A stretch of 64,000 bases of DNA, taken from contig CALSUB010000002.1 of assembly GCA_943789425.1 (NCBI GenBank), positions 1 through 64,000 on the forward strand, in the 5' to 3' direction. Positions within the stretch are counted from its first letter, which is position 1. The number at the start of each line of letters is the position of its first letter. Below the pieces are notes generated by a model, which was not told where the DNA came from, searched no databases, and saw nothing but the letters and a program-made list of their open reading frames with translations. This document shows positions 51,884 to 62,262 of the stretch, one piece after another. The stretch comes from an uncultured Luminiphilus sp. (GTDB taxonomy: Bacteria > Pseudomonadota > Gammaproteobacteria > Pseudomonadales > Halieaceae). Position numbers and translations under genes: made by a program.

Positions 51884-53464
51884 TTAAAACGTGCCCGCTG
51901 GTTTGGACACCAACGGTGGCTCTTCAAAAGTGTGATAAGGCGCAGGAGTTGGAACAGTCCACTCGAGACCTTCCGCACCATCCCATACTTTTTCGTCGCT
52001 GACTCGCTCGCCGGAGACGATGGTCGCAATCACGTTATACAAAAATAGCAGCTGCGACGCGCCGTAAATAAAGGCACCAATCGACGACATCATGTTGAAG
52101 TCGGCAAACTGCAACGCATAATCGGGGATCCGCCTCGGCATGCCGGCGAGCCCCACAAAGTGCTGCGGGAAAAAAGTGATATTGAAACCAATGAAAGAAA
52201 TCCAGAAATGGATTTTACCCATTGATTCGCTGTACATGCGCCCACACCATTTCGGCAACCAGTAGTAAACCGCAGCCGTCATCGAAAACACTGCACCGGC
52301 CACCATCACGTAGTGGAAGTGGGCCACGACAAAATAGGTGTCGTGGTACTGGAAATCTGCCGGCGCAATCGAGAGCATCAAGCCAGTAAACCCGCCCAAG
52401 GTGAACAACACCAAAAAGCCGATTGAGAACAACATGGGCGTCTCAAAGCTCAACGAGCCACGCCACATGGTTGATATCCAGTTGAAGACTTTCACGCCGG
52501 TCGGTACTGCAATCAGCATGGTGGCGTACATAAAGAACAACTCGCCAGCAACAGGCATACCCACCGTGTACATATGGTGCGCCCAAACGACGAACGATAA
52601 AAAGGCGATCGACGCAGTGGCGTAAACCATTGAAGCGTATCCAAACAATGGCTTACGAGAAAAGGCGGGAATGATCTGCGAGACCACGCCAAACGCCGGG
52701 AGAATAATGATGTACACCTCTGGATGGCCAAAAAACCAGAAGATGTGCTGAAACAGCACCGGATCACCGCCGCCAGCGGCTGAAAAGAAGCTGGTGCCGA
52801 AGTGGATATCCATCAGCATCATCGTCACGGCACCCGCTAACACTGGCATCACGGCAACCAGCAAAAAGGCAGTGATCAACCAGGTCCAAACGAACATGGG
52901 CATTTTCATGTATGTCATGCCCGGCGCACGCATGTTCATCACCGTGGCAATGATATTGATCGAGCCCATGATCGATGACACGCCCAAGATATGGATGGCA
53001 AAAATAAAGAAGGTGACCGACGGCGGCGCGTACGTCGTTGAAAGGGGGGCATAAAAAGTCCAGCCAAACGCAGGCGCGCCGCCTTCCATAAACAGGGTTG
53101 AAGCGAGCATCAAGAAAGCCGGTGGCAAAATCCAGAAGCTCCAGTTGTTCATGCGCGGTAGCGCCATATCAGGCGCCCCAATCATCATCGGAATCAGCCA
53201 ATTAGCCAAGCCAACGAAGGACGGCATAATGGCGCCAAACACCATGACGAGTCCGTGTAAGGTGGTCATCTGATTGAAAAATGCTGGCTCTACCAACTGC
53301 ATACCGGGCTGGAAAAGCTCCGCCCGAATAACCATGGCGAAGAAACCCCCCAGCAGGAACATGGCAAAGGAGAACCAGAGGTACATCGTACCAATGTCCT
53401 TGTGGTTGGTCGTGAACAACCAACGCGTCACACCGGTTGCCGGCCCATGATGATGATCACCCAT
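51884..53464 (-). CDS. coxA: Cytochrome c oxidase subunit I
   Basis: WLFTTNHKDIGTMYL; FWFFGHPEVYIIILPAFG; VAHFHYVMVAG. Confidence 0.98.
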   Translation of the reverse strand: MGDHHHGPATGVTRWLFTTNHKDIGTMYLWFSFAMFLLGGFFAMVIRAELFQPGMQLVEPAFFNQMTTLHGLVMVFGAIMPSFVGLANWLIPMMIGAPDMALPRMNNWSFWILPPAFLMLASTLFMEGGAPAFGWTFYAPLSTTYAPPSVTFFIFAIHILGVSSIMGSINIIATVMNMRAPGMTYMKMPMFVWTWLITAFLLVAVMPVLAGAVTMMLMDIHFGTSFFSAAGGGDPVLFQHIFWFFGHPEVYIIILPAFGVVSQIIPAFSRKPLFGYASMVYATASIAFLSFVVWAHHMYTVGMPVAGELFFMYATMLIAVPTGVKVFNWISTMWRGSLSFETPMLFSIGFLVLFTLGGFTGLMLSIAPADFQYHDTYFVVAHFHYVMVAGAVFSMTAAVYYWLPKWCGRMYSESMGKIHFWISFIGFNITFFPQHFVGLAGMPRRIPDYALQFADFNMMSSIGAFIYGASQLLFLYNVIATIVSGERVSDEKVWDGAEGLEWTVPTPAPYHTFEEPPLVSKPAGTF

Positions 53465-53478
53465 CGTGTTCTACCTCT

Positions 53479-54639
53479 CTATCCGTTGTTCATTCCAGTG
53501 ACATCGCCCGGTTGGACAATATCGCCTGTGTTATTGCCAAAAGCGTTGCGTTGGTATGTAAGGACCGCGGCCAACTCTACGTCGTTCAGCTGGGCATCAA
53601 ATGCCTGCATAGCCGTTCCCGCAACGCCCTTCGCGACAATTGCCATGTGCTGCGATAAATCGCCCATCACCACCGAGCTCCCTGCGATCGCATTACCAAT
53701 CCCGCCCTCGCCCTGGGCACCGTGGCAGGCAACGCACGCTGTCTCGTAAACCGTCTTTCCCTGCGCCATCAGCTCGTCGGCAGAGAGCGTTTGCAGAGCG
53801 AGCTGGCTTTCGGCCTGTGCAGCGCCGCGTTTGGCGGCCTGCCATGCCTGAAATTCGTCTGGCGAAACGGCATGCACGACAACCGGCATAAAGCCGTGGT
53901 AGGCGCCACACAGTTCCGTGCACTGGCCCCGATAAATGCCTTCTTGCGGCACGCGAGTCCATGCCTCGTTAATAAAGCCCGGAATCGCATCCCGCTTGAC
54001 CGCAAGCTCAGGTACCCACCACGAGTGAATGACGTCGTTTGCTGTGATCAAGAACCGGACTTTCGTATTGGTCGGGATCACCAGCGGCTCATCGACCTCG
54101 AGCAAGTAGTGGTCGCCTTTAGTTTCCGTGTTGTAGATCTCTTCTTGCGGCGTCGTCAGATTAGAGAAAAAGGAGATATTTTCGCCCGTCTCGTCCAAAT
54201 ACTCATACTTCCACTTCCACTGATGTCCCGTTATCAGCACGTCGAGTTCAGCCTCGTCGTTGTCATAGACCTCTAATAATGTGGACGTTGCGGGGACCGC
54301 CATAGCGATCAAAATTAAAAACGGCACCACCGTCCAGGCGATCTCTACCTTCGTGCTTTCATGAAACTGCGATGCCTCATGCCCGCGTGACTTACGGTGC
54401 GCGTAAATGGAGTAAAACATCACCGCAAACACGGCGACGCCAATCACAACGCAAATCCACATAATCAGCATGTGAAGTTCGAAGATGTCAGCGCCGATCT
54501 CGGTAACACCGGGCGACATGTTGACTTGATTCTGTGCAGCCGTAAACGACGCAAACAGTGCCAAAGGCACTCCTGAGAAGATTCTTCCCATCGCGTGCGT
54601 ACTCCATTTGTTGATGTGGCGCCGAACCCCGAGCCACAA
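53479..54639 (-). CDS. coxB: Cytochrome c oxidase subunit II with C-terminal cytochrome c domain
   Basis: CuA motif CTELCGAYHGFMPV plus C-terminal CVACHG. Confidence 0.96.
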   Translation of the reverse strand: MWLGVRRHINKWSTHAMGRIFSGVPLALFASFTAAQNQVNMSPGVTEIGADIFELHMLIMWICVVIGVAVFAVMFYSIYAHRKSRGHEASQFHESTKVEIAWTVVPFLILIAMAVPATSTLLEVYDNDEAELDVLITGHQWKWKYEYLDETGENISFFSNLTTPQEEIYNTETKGDHYLLEVDEPLVIPTNTKVRFLITANDVIHSWWVPELAVKRDAIPGFINEAWTRVPQEGIYRGQCTELCGAYHGFMPVVVHAVSPDEFQAWQAAKRGAAQAESQLALQTLSADELMAQGKTVYETACVACHGAQGEGGIGNAIAGSSVVMGDLSQHMAIVAKGVAGTAMQAFDAQLNDVELAAVLTYQRNAFGNNTGDIVQPGDVTGMNNG

Positions 54640-54807
54640 AGGGGTAAACCAAAGCGCGGCGATTATAACGAAGTTATAAGAAAATACATGGGGAGAACTA
54701 CACAGCTGGCGCGAAATGCACAGGGTCTGGCGCGGGCTTTATGAAAATTAATGCTTTTTGTGTATCCGGTACATAATTGCAAGTTATAAGTTGGGCAAAG
54801 GGGTCGG

Positions 54808-55053
54808 TCAGCCGTCGATGAGTTTAACCGGGTCAGAGGGCGTCTCGACGCGCCTGGCCGCCGCACGCGTGACGCGGGTAGCCGGCAGATCAGCCGACGC
54901 AACCGGGCGGGCCTCGACATATCCACAGGCCACGCAACGGCGCTCATCGGCGGCCACGTCGATCACAATACGATCTTGTTCCTGACAACTCGGGCAAACG
55001 GCACCGGCGACAAAGCGCGGCCGTTGATTGGTGTCAGGCTGAGAATCAGACAT
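54808..55053 (-). CDS. yheV: YheV-like zinc-ribbon protein
   Basis: RFVAGAVCPSCQEQDRIVID...RRCVACGYVE four-cysteine ribbon. Confidence 0.8.
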   Translation of the reverse strand: MSDSQPDTNQRPRFVAGAVCPSCQEQDRIVIDVAADERRCVACGYVEARPVASADLPATRVTRAAARRVETPSDPVKLIDG

Positions 55054-55116
55054 ACTCACGTCGCCTTTAAAGTGACGCGCTAGTGTAGCAAGTTAGATTG
55101 GCGCAGGAGACCCAGT

Positions 55117-55680
55117 GTGACCCAAATTAATTTCAGAGGCGAAGCACATATCCGTGAGGCACTCGGGGTAACGCCCAGCCTCGGCGCAAGAGTGCTGATT
55201 GACCCGACGGCGGTAGTGATGGGTGACGTTTGGCTCGGTGACGATGCCAGCGTATGGCCTCATGCCGCGATGCGGGGTGATGTGCAAATTATCCGCATTG
55301 GCGCGCGCACCAACATTCAAGACGGCACCGTGCTACACGTCACGCATGAGGGGCCCTATAACCCCGACGGGTATCCATTGCACATCGGTGATGATGTCAC
55401 AGTAGGACACCGAGCATTGCTACATGGTTGCACCGTCGGTCATCGTGTGCTGGTCGGGATGGGCGCCATTGTCATGGACAAAGTTGTGGTCGAGGATGAG
55501 GTGATGATCGCGGCGGGGTCACTGGTCACGCCCGGTAAGAGACTCCGCAGCGGGCACCTTTATGCGGGCAGCCCAGCGCGCGAAGTGCGCGCCCTGACCG
55601 AGAGCGAGCAACGTTTCCTGCAATACAGCGCCGATGGTTATGTCTCACTCAAGCAACGATACCTCGACAACAGCAGTTAA
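55117..55680 (+). CDS. yrdA: Gamma carbonic anhydrase-like hexapeptide protein
   Basis: Left-handed beta-helix hexapeptides; GDDVTVGHRALLHGCTVGHRVLVGMGAIVMD. Confidence 0.93.
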   Translation: MTQINFRGEAHIREALGVTPSLGARVLIDPTAVVMGDVWLGDDASVWPHAAMRGDVQIIRIGARTNIQDGTVLHVTHEGPYNPDGYPLHIGDDVTVGHRALLHGCTVGHRVLVGMGAIVMDKVVVEDEVMIAAGSLVTPGKRLRSGHLYAGSPAREVRALTESEQRFLQYSADGYVSLKQRYLDNSS

Positions 55681-55683
55681 GGG

Positions 55684-56535
55684 TCAGTCCCCCGGGGCAG
55701 CGCGCAAAGACGATACCACCGATGTGGTCTCTGGGTGTTCACCACGCCAGAGGAAAAAGCTCTCTGCTGCCTGTTCAACCAACATGCCCAAACCATCCAA
55801 GACTTCCACAACACCGTGAGCGCTCGCCCATTCCATAAAAGGTGTTGGTGCGCGCCCGTAGGCCATGTCGTAGGCGCGACACTGTGGCGCGAGTCCCATC
55901 GAGCTCGATAAAGCGGGCATTTCATTACTCAAACCGGTACTGGTGCCATTAATAATCAGGTCCCATGGCTCTGTCGGTATCGCTTGGTAACCGCCGCCCG
56001 AGACAGGTACGGCATCGGAAGTCCACTGCTGGGCTAATTGCTGCGCACGCTCAGGGGTCCGATTCGCCACAAATAGGCAGTGCGGGACTTCAGCGAGTAA
56101 TGCGGGTATCACCCCCCGAACAGCGCCCCCTGCGCCCAATATGAGAATGCGGGCACCGCGCAAAAGCCAGCCAGCATTGACCGTCATATCAGTCACTAAT
56201 CCCCTGCCGTCGGTGTTATCCGCAATGATGCTGCCGGCCTCGTCACGCATTAAAAAATTGGCAGCGCCCGCCGCTTGAGCACGCGGAGAGGCCTGATCCG
56301 CTAACGTAAAAGCACGCGTCTTAAACGGCAGCGTCACATTCAGACCATGACCTCCGTCGTCAAAAAACTGCTGGACCCACTGCTCAAACGAATCCACTGC
56401 CACCAACACCGCCTGGTAATCGATCGCCTGATTCGTTTGTTTCGCAAATGCAGAGTGGATAGCCGGCGATAGGCTGTGGCCAATCGGATTACCCACGACA
56501 GCAAAACGGTCACGAAGCATTTGCATGCTAGTCAT
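55684..56535 (-). CDS. aroE: Shikimate dehydrogenase
   Basis: FAVVGNPIGHSLSPAIHSAFA; GLNVTLPFK; GAGGAVRGVIPAL. Start reassigned from 56652. Confidence 0.95.
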   Translation of the reverse strand: MTSMQMLRDRFAVVGNPIGHSLSPAIHSAFAKQTNQAIDYQAVLVAVDSFEQWVQQFFDDGGHGLNVTLPFKTRAFTLADQASPRAQAAGAANFLMRDEAGSIIADNTDGRGLVTDMTVNAGWLLRGARILILGAGGAVRGVIPALLAEVPHCLFVANRTPERAQQLAQQWTSDAVPVSGGGYQAIPTEPWDLIINGTSTGLSNEMPALSSSMGLAPQCRAYDMAYGRAPTPFMEWASAHGVVEVLDGLGMLVEQAAESFFLWRGEHPETTSVVSSLRAAPGD

Positions 56536-56593
56536 ACCTCTCTTCTCTTGCTCAAGTAGCTGACGATCAGTGAGACAGAGACGCAATGACCGG

Positions 56594-57550
<957 letters not shown>

Positions 57551-57561
57551 CTAAATGCCAG

Positions 57562-58140
57562 CTAAGGTCGGACAAGTGTGCCATCCCCTACGCGGCGAAT
57601 AGTTGATGGCTTACCCGCTTTCTCCAGCATCCCTGGCATAGCCGGTAACGTTACCCCAAAGTAGCGCCGCAATGACCATAAATAATGGGGTGGGGGTAAT
57701 CCCGCGGGGTTGGCGCTGGTTGAAACCAAGGGCCCACCAAAGGACTCACTTAACCGCTTGAGTGGCAACGCTGACGTCACACGAATAGCGACGTCAGTGC
57801 TATCCCCCGTTATCCAGTCCGGGAAGACACCCTGATTGGGTACTAACCAAGTGTTAGGGCCTGGCCACGATGCGCACACCCGTTGACGCTCATCGGGTGA
57901 CAGAAAGGACAGCACCCCGTCGAACATTGCCGCATCAGCGGCCACCACAATGAGCCCTTTGTGGACTGAGCGCCGTTTGAGGGTCAATAAGTCATGAACC
58001 GCCACTTCACTGTAAGGGTCGCAACTCAGCCCCCAAACACCCTCTGCGGGGCAGGCTACCACCCCATCGCTATCCAAAACCGAGCGGAGCAACGGCAGGC
58101 GCCATTGCGCATAAAATGGAACTTGATGGAGTGGGCGCAT
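57562..58140 (-). CDS. tsaC: Threonylcarbamoyl-AMP synthase (Sua5/YciO/YrdC)
   Basis: YPAEGVWGLSCDP-like motif, LKRRSVHKGLIVVAAD, SANPAGLPP. Confidence 0.92.
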   Translation of the reverse strand: MRPLHQVPFYAQWRLPLLRSVLDSDGVVACPAEGVWGLSCDPYSEVAVHDLLTLKRRSVHKGLIVVAADAAMFDGVLSFLSPDERQRVCASWPGPNTWLVPNQGVFPDWITGDSTDVAIRVTSALPLKRLSESFGGPLVSTSANPAGLPPPHYLWSLRRYFGVTLPAMPGMLEKAGKPSTIRRVGDGTLVRP

Positions 58141-58204
58141 AACCGTCGCTCACAGCGAAAGACGCTATTTTACCGCACCCTGTGGGCAGGGAGCTAACGC
58201 ACTT

Positions 58205-59407
58205 TTAGCGCATCGCACCGTAACCTTTTGGGCCCTTTTGTATCCAGCCTTGCACTTCTAAGGCAGACAAGCACGCCAGACAGCGGTCCATCTCCCAATT
58301 AAGTCGCAGCGCTAAGGCCTCTGCTGGATGAGATTCCCGCCCCAGCAAAGACAGTATCTCACGCTGGTCCAGCGGCAGTGATTGAGGCTGAGCCGGCACA
58401 GCGCTGGCGTGACGAGCCACCGACTCGGTCATTAACTGGTCCGGTATCCTGAGGTCTAAGCAGTGGGCAAGATCCTCTGGCGACTGAATGAGCATCGCAC
58501 CCGCATCGAGAAGATATCGACACCCCGCACCCTCGGGGTGATAGATCGACCAAGGTAATGTCATCACGTCGCGACCCTGATCGGCGGCAGCGGTGGCGGT
58601 GATGAGCGTCCCGCTCGGCCGTCCGGCCTCAATCACTAGCGTCGCCTGACTGAATCCCGATAGGGTCCGATTGCGACGATGAAAATGGTGTTTTCTTGGC
58701 GGGGTGCCCAACGGAAATTCACTCACGACAGCACCCGACTTCGCGATATTCGCTGCCAATTGACGGTGTCTCGAGGGGTAGATTTGATCAAGGCCAGAGG
58801 GTAATACCGCTATCGTTTTACCCTTTGCCGACAGTGCCGCTTGGTGCGCAACCCCGTCGATGCCGAGGGCCAAGCCACTCACAACAGTGAGACCCAGCGC
58901 AACCGCCGCATGGGTTAAATCCGTCGCAGCGCGTTGCCCATCTAAGGAAGGCTTACGGGTTCCTACAACAGACAGTGTGGTGCTTCTTAGGTTATCCAGA
59001 TCTCCCTGCACGAAGAGAAAGGGAGGACGGTCGCCGCACTCGGCCAGCAGCGGCGGATATAAAGGATCGCGTATCGTCACAAGATACAGTGACGATGATT
59101 TTGGCAGGCAACGCAGCAGTCGATTGGGGGGCGCGCTATCGATCATCCGCTGCAAAGACGCCCAACCCGCTGGCCGATCATTCGTCTCGTAGTTGGTCTC
59201 ACCATTCGCCTCATCATTCGTCTCACCATTCGTCTCACCTCTCTCACTATGAGCAGAACACGACACTGCACTATCGCCCAGTATCGACTCAGGTGATGGC
59301 CACCGCTGCAAAACCTGATCTAACCAACCCGCACCGCGCTCAATCATTTGCGTGAGCGCAATCCAGCGCGCGTCAGCCTGAGCGTCCAGCCCAAATTGGT
59401 GTGCCAT
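58205..59407 (-). CDS. dprA: DNA-processing protein DprA
   Basis: VVGTRKPSLDGQRAATDL; VVSGLALGIDGVAHQAAL; Rossmann-fold motifs. Start reassigned from 59536 to MAHQFGL. Confidence 0.94.
   Translation of the reverse strand: MAHQFGLDAQADARWIALTQMIERGAGWLDQVLQRWPSPESILGDSAVSCSAHSERGETNGETNDEANGETNYETNDRPAGWASLQRMIDSAPPNRLLRCLPKSSSLYLVTIRDPLYPPLLAECGDRPPFLFVQGDLDNLRSTTLSVVGTRKPSLDGQRAATDLTHAAVALGLTVVSGLALGIDGVAHQAALSAKGKTIAVLPSGLDQIYPSRHRQLAANIAKSGAVVSEFPLGTPPRKHHFHRRNRTLSGFSQATLVIEAGRPSGTLITATAAADQGRDVMTLPWSIYHPEGAGCRYLLDAGAMLIQSPEDLAHCLDLRIPDQLMTESVARHASAVPAQPQSLPLDQREILSLLGRESHPAEALALRLNWEMDRCLACLSALEVQGWIQKGPKGYGAMR
59180..59239. repeat. 12-bp in-frame tandem repeat inside dprA (ETNG/ETND/EANG linker)
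   Basis: Five 12-bp units; the last two (59216-59239, attcgtctcacc) are identical. Protein GETNGETNDEANGETNYETND. Confidence 0.85.
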
Positions 59408-59516
59408 AAAAACTCCTGAAATGAATGATCGAAAACACGACTCGACAATCACATTGCACCGGCGCGCGATGCCCTGCGAGCGATGCTCCCTACGAGCGAT
59501 GCTAAGGTCGGCTGTA

Positions 59517-60575
59517 TTAAGGGCTCCGCAGGGCATCGCCGACTGCTAGCGGTCGATTGGCCTCCAGTACCAACCCAAAACTGGCTCGATCAAAGACGGC
59601 AAAAACCATCAAGACGCCGGCTCGACGATCGGGCAGCACAACTGATTGAGCCGTCAAGGAGTCCTCTGCTGGAGGCGGTCGCTGCTGAATCATCAGCACG
59701 TCCCCCTCGTGCACCGACTCGCGCGCACCACGATTGATCGCAACAATATCCAGTGCACTGATCTGTGCCATACCACTGGCAGCCGCAATTATTAGGGCAT
59801 TTTCGATCAGAACGGCCGGCGCCTGAGGGTGATACGCCGCTTGAGCCATGACCTCGTCAACGGGTAACAGGCGGTCACCTAGGCGAACTTCTTGCCGCGC
59901 TTGCGTCACCACCAGCGCGCTCAACCCCTCTGAACTCAGTGAGCTGTTAACGCTAGCTCGCCCAATATCAGTCACGAAAATGCCGAGGTCCTCCTCCGTC
60001 AGAGGGTCGATCAGTGCCGCTTCCTGTCGCACCAAGTGATAGGTGCCTGTGTTAACCCCAATGCCCCTGCTATAAAGCGTGTCCCCAACACTACTGAGCA
60101 GACGGTCGGCGTCAGTCGCCACCACATAGGGGACTTGACCTAACGCGGCAGATTCAATGACGCGATGCTGCCGCAAAAAAGGCGCAATTTGCGCTTGGGG
60201 AATGGCGGGGATGGCCGCATGTAATGGGCCACGCCGCAAACTCGGTGATAGCGTCACATCACCCCGCTCAGTCGCCTTCAGGGTCGGCCTGCCATCGCCC
60301 CAAACAACGCTCAGTACGTCGCCGGGCTCAATAGCGTGAACATCATCAATGTGTTCATTACTAACCCACAGCTCTTGCCACCGCCATGGCTCTCGCAGAA
60401 ACAGTGATGCAATGTCCCATACCGTATCGCCGGCCTGCACTGTGTAGTCTTCGGGAGCGGTCTCGCTCAGCGTTAGTGGCGGCTCCTCTTGCGCAGCATT
60501 GAGCTGCACCGTTGGTATTAATAGTGTGATCAACAAGCCAGCACGCCCTAAGCGCCCAACTTTGTTCTGCAGCAT
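59517..60575 (-). CDS. LysM peptidoglycan-binding domain protein
   Basis: YTVQAGDTVWDIASLFLREPWRWQELWVSNEHIDDVHAIEPGDVL; conserved dprA-LysM-def context. Confidence 0.9.
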   Translation of the reverse strand: MLQNKVGRLGRAGLLITLLIPTVQLNAAQEEPPLTLSETAPEDYTVQAGDTVWDIASLFLREPWRWQELWVSNEHIDDVHAIEPGDVLSVVWGDGRPTLKATERGDVTLSPSLRRGPLHAAIPAIPQAQIAPFLRQHRVIESAALGQVPYVVATDADRLLSSVGDTLYSRGIGVNTGTYHLVRQEAALIDPLTEEDLGIFVTDIGRASVNSSLSSEGLSALVVTQARQEVRLGDRLLPVDEVMAQAAYHPQAPAVLIENALIIAAASGMAQISALDIVAINRGARESVHEGDVLMIQQRPPPAEDSLTAQSVVLPDRRAGVLMVFAVFDRASFGLVLEANRPLAVGDALRSP

Positions 60576-60780
60576 CGCAATCCATTTGCTTTTTTCCAAG
60601 GCATCCACTCCATTGGCTTCAACGCGATTCAATCCATTGAGAGGCTGCCCACCTGCCATCCATGCAGATCAGTGCCATCGCGGTATACTGTCAGTGTGCG
60701 AGGCTGTCGAGCACAGGGCAAGACCAAATCCGAACACTTTTCTACGCTGACGAACACGCTCCGAACCGGACTCACCAAGC

Positions 60781-61290
60781 ATGGCGCTACTTCAGATTCT
60801 CGAATTTCCTGATCCGCGGCTACGCACACGGGCAGTGCCCGTGGATCAGGTCACTGAACGTATCCAAACGCTGATCGATGATATGTTTGAAACCATGTAT
60901 ACCGCTCCCGGGATCGGGTTAGCAGCGAGCCAGGTCGATGTGCACGAGCGCATCATCGTGATGGACTTGTCAGACGATCACTCAGCACCTCGGGTCTTTA
61001 TCAACCCTGAAATCAAAGTGATTGACGAGGATTTGGGTTCCTATGACGAAGGCTGTCTATCGGTACCCGGTTTTTATGAAACGGTTCAGCGTCCCAAGGT
61101 GATCGCCGTGAAAGCCTTAGATCGGGACGGAAGTCCGTTTACTGAAGAGTTAGACGGCTTGATGGCTATCTGCCTCCAACACGAGATCGATCACCTTGAA
61201 GGAAAGCTCTTTGTCGACTACCTGTCGGCATTAAAACGTCAACGCATTCGCGGCAAGCTAGTCAAAGATCAAAAGCGTCGCGACTCCTAG
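60781..61290 (+). CDS. def: Peptide deformylase
   Basis: [37 protein letters not shown]. Confidence 0.98.
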   Translation: MALLQILEFPDPRLRTRAVPVDQVTERIQTLIDDMFETMYTAPGIGLAASQVDVHERIIVMDLSDDHSAPRVFINPEIKVIDEDLGSYDEGCLSVPGFYETVQRPKVIAVKALDRDGSPFTEELDGLMAICLQHEIDHLEGKLFVDYLSALKRQRIRGKLVKDQKRRDS

Positions 61291-62262
61291 ATGACCGCGC
61301 CACTGAATATTGTCTTTGCAGGCACGCCTGAGTTCGCGGCAGCGCACCTGACCCATTTAATAGCCGGGCCCCATCGGGTCGTCGGCGTATTAACTCAGCC
61401 AGATCGACGCGCAGGCCGTGGTAAAAAACTGCAACCATCGGCTGTCAAGTCAGTGGCGCTCGACGCCAATATTTCGCTTTGGCAACCCGACACGCTGAGA
61501 GACTCGGCAAGCGAGGCACAATTAGCTGCTTATGATGCAGATGTCATGGTCGTCGTAGCCTACGGCTTGATTCTGCCCGCAGCGATACTGGCCATACCTC
61601 GTATCAGCTGTCTTAATGTCCACGCCTCCCTATTGCCTCGATGGCGGGGCGCTGCGCCGGTACAACGTGCAATAGAAGCTGGGGACCGTAAAACGGGTGT
61701 CAGCATTATGGTGATGGAGCCCGGTCTCGACACGGGGCCGGTCCTACTGCGCAAGGAGGTGGCCATTACCGACAACCATACCGGAGGCACGCTACTGGCG
61801 GAACTTGAGCGGGTTGGGACACAGGCGCTCACAGTATGCCTCACGGACATTGCGTCGCGGCTGTTAAGCGCACAAGCGCAGGATGAACAGCAAGTGACTT
61901 ATGCAGCAAAGATCGAGAAAGCCGAAACCGCCATCGACTGGGATCTCGGTGCCATCGAGATCGATCGTAAAGTCCGCGCACTACTGCCCTCACCCGGTTG
62001 CTTTACGATGTTGAACGATGATCGACTTAAAGTGTGGGCGGCACACGTCCTTGATCAAGCCCACGATGCGGCCCCCGGTGAGATTGTGAGCGCCAATCAC
62101 GACGGACTGGGCGTCGCCTGTGGTGAGGGTGTTCTGGTGATTACGGAAGCACAAATGCCCGGCGGAAAACCCCAGTCCGTGGCAGCACTGCTCAACGGCC
62201 ATCAAGACAAACTCAAGCTTGGCGCGCAATTCACCCTCACCGGCAACCGTGCGCATGTCTAG
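61291..62262 (+). CDS. fmt: Methionyl-tRNA formyltransferase
   Basis: IVFAGTPEFAAAHL; LNVHASLLPRWRGAAPVQRAIEAGD. Confidence 0.98.
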   Translation: MTAPLNIVFAGTPEFAAAHLTHLIAGPHRVVGVLTQPDRRAGRGKKLQPSAVKSVALDANISLWQPDTLRDSASEAQLAAYDADVMVVVAYGLILPAAILAIPRISCLNVHASLLPRWRGAAPVQRAIEAGDRKTGVSIMVMEPGLDTGPVLLRKEVAITDNHTGGTLLAELERVGTQALTVCLTDIASRLLSAQAQDEQQVTYAAKIEKAETAIDWDLGAIEIDRKVRALLPSPGCFTMLNDDRLKVWAAHVLDQAHDAAPGEIVSANHDGLGVACGEGVLVITEAQMPGGKPQSVAALLNGHQDKLKLGAQFTLTGNRAHV

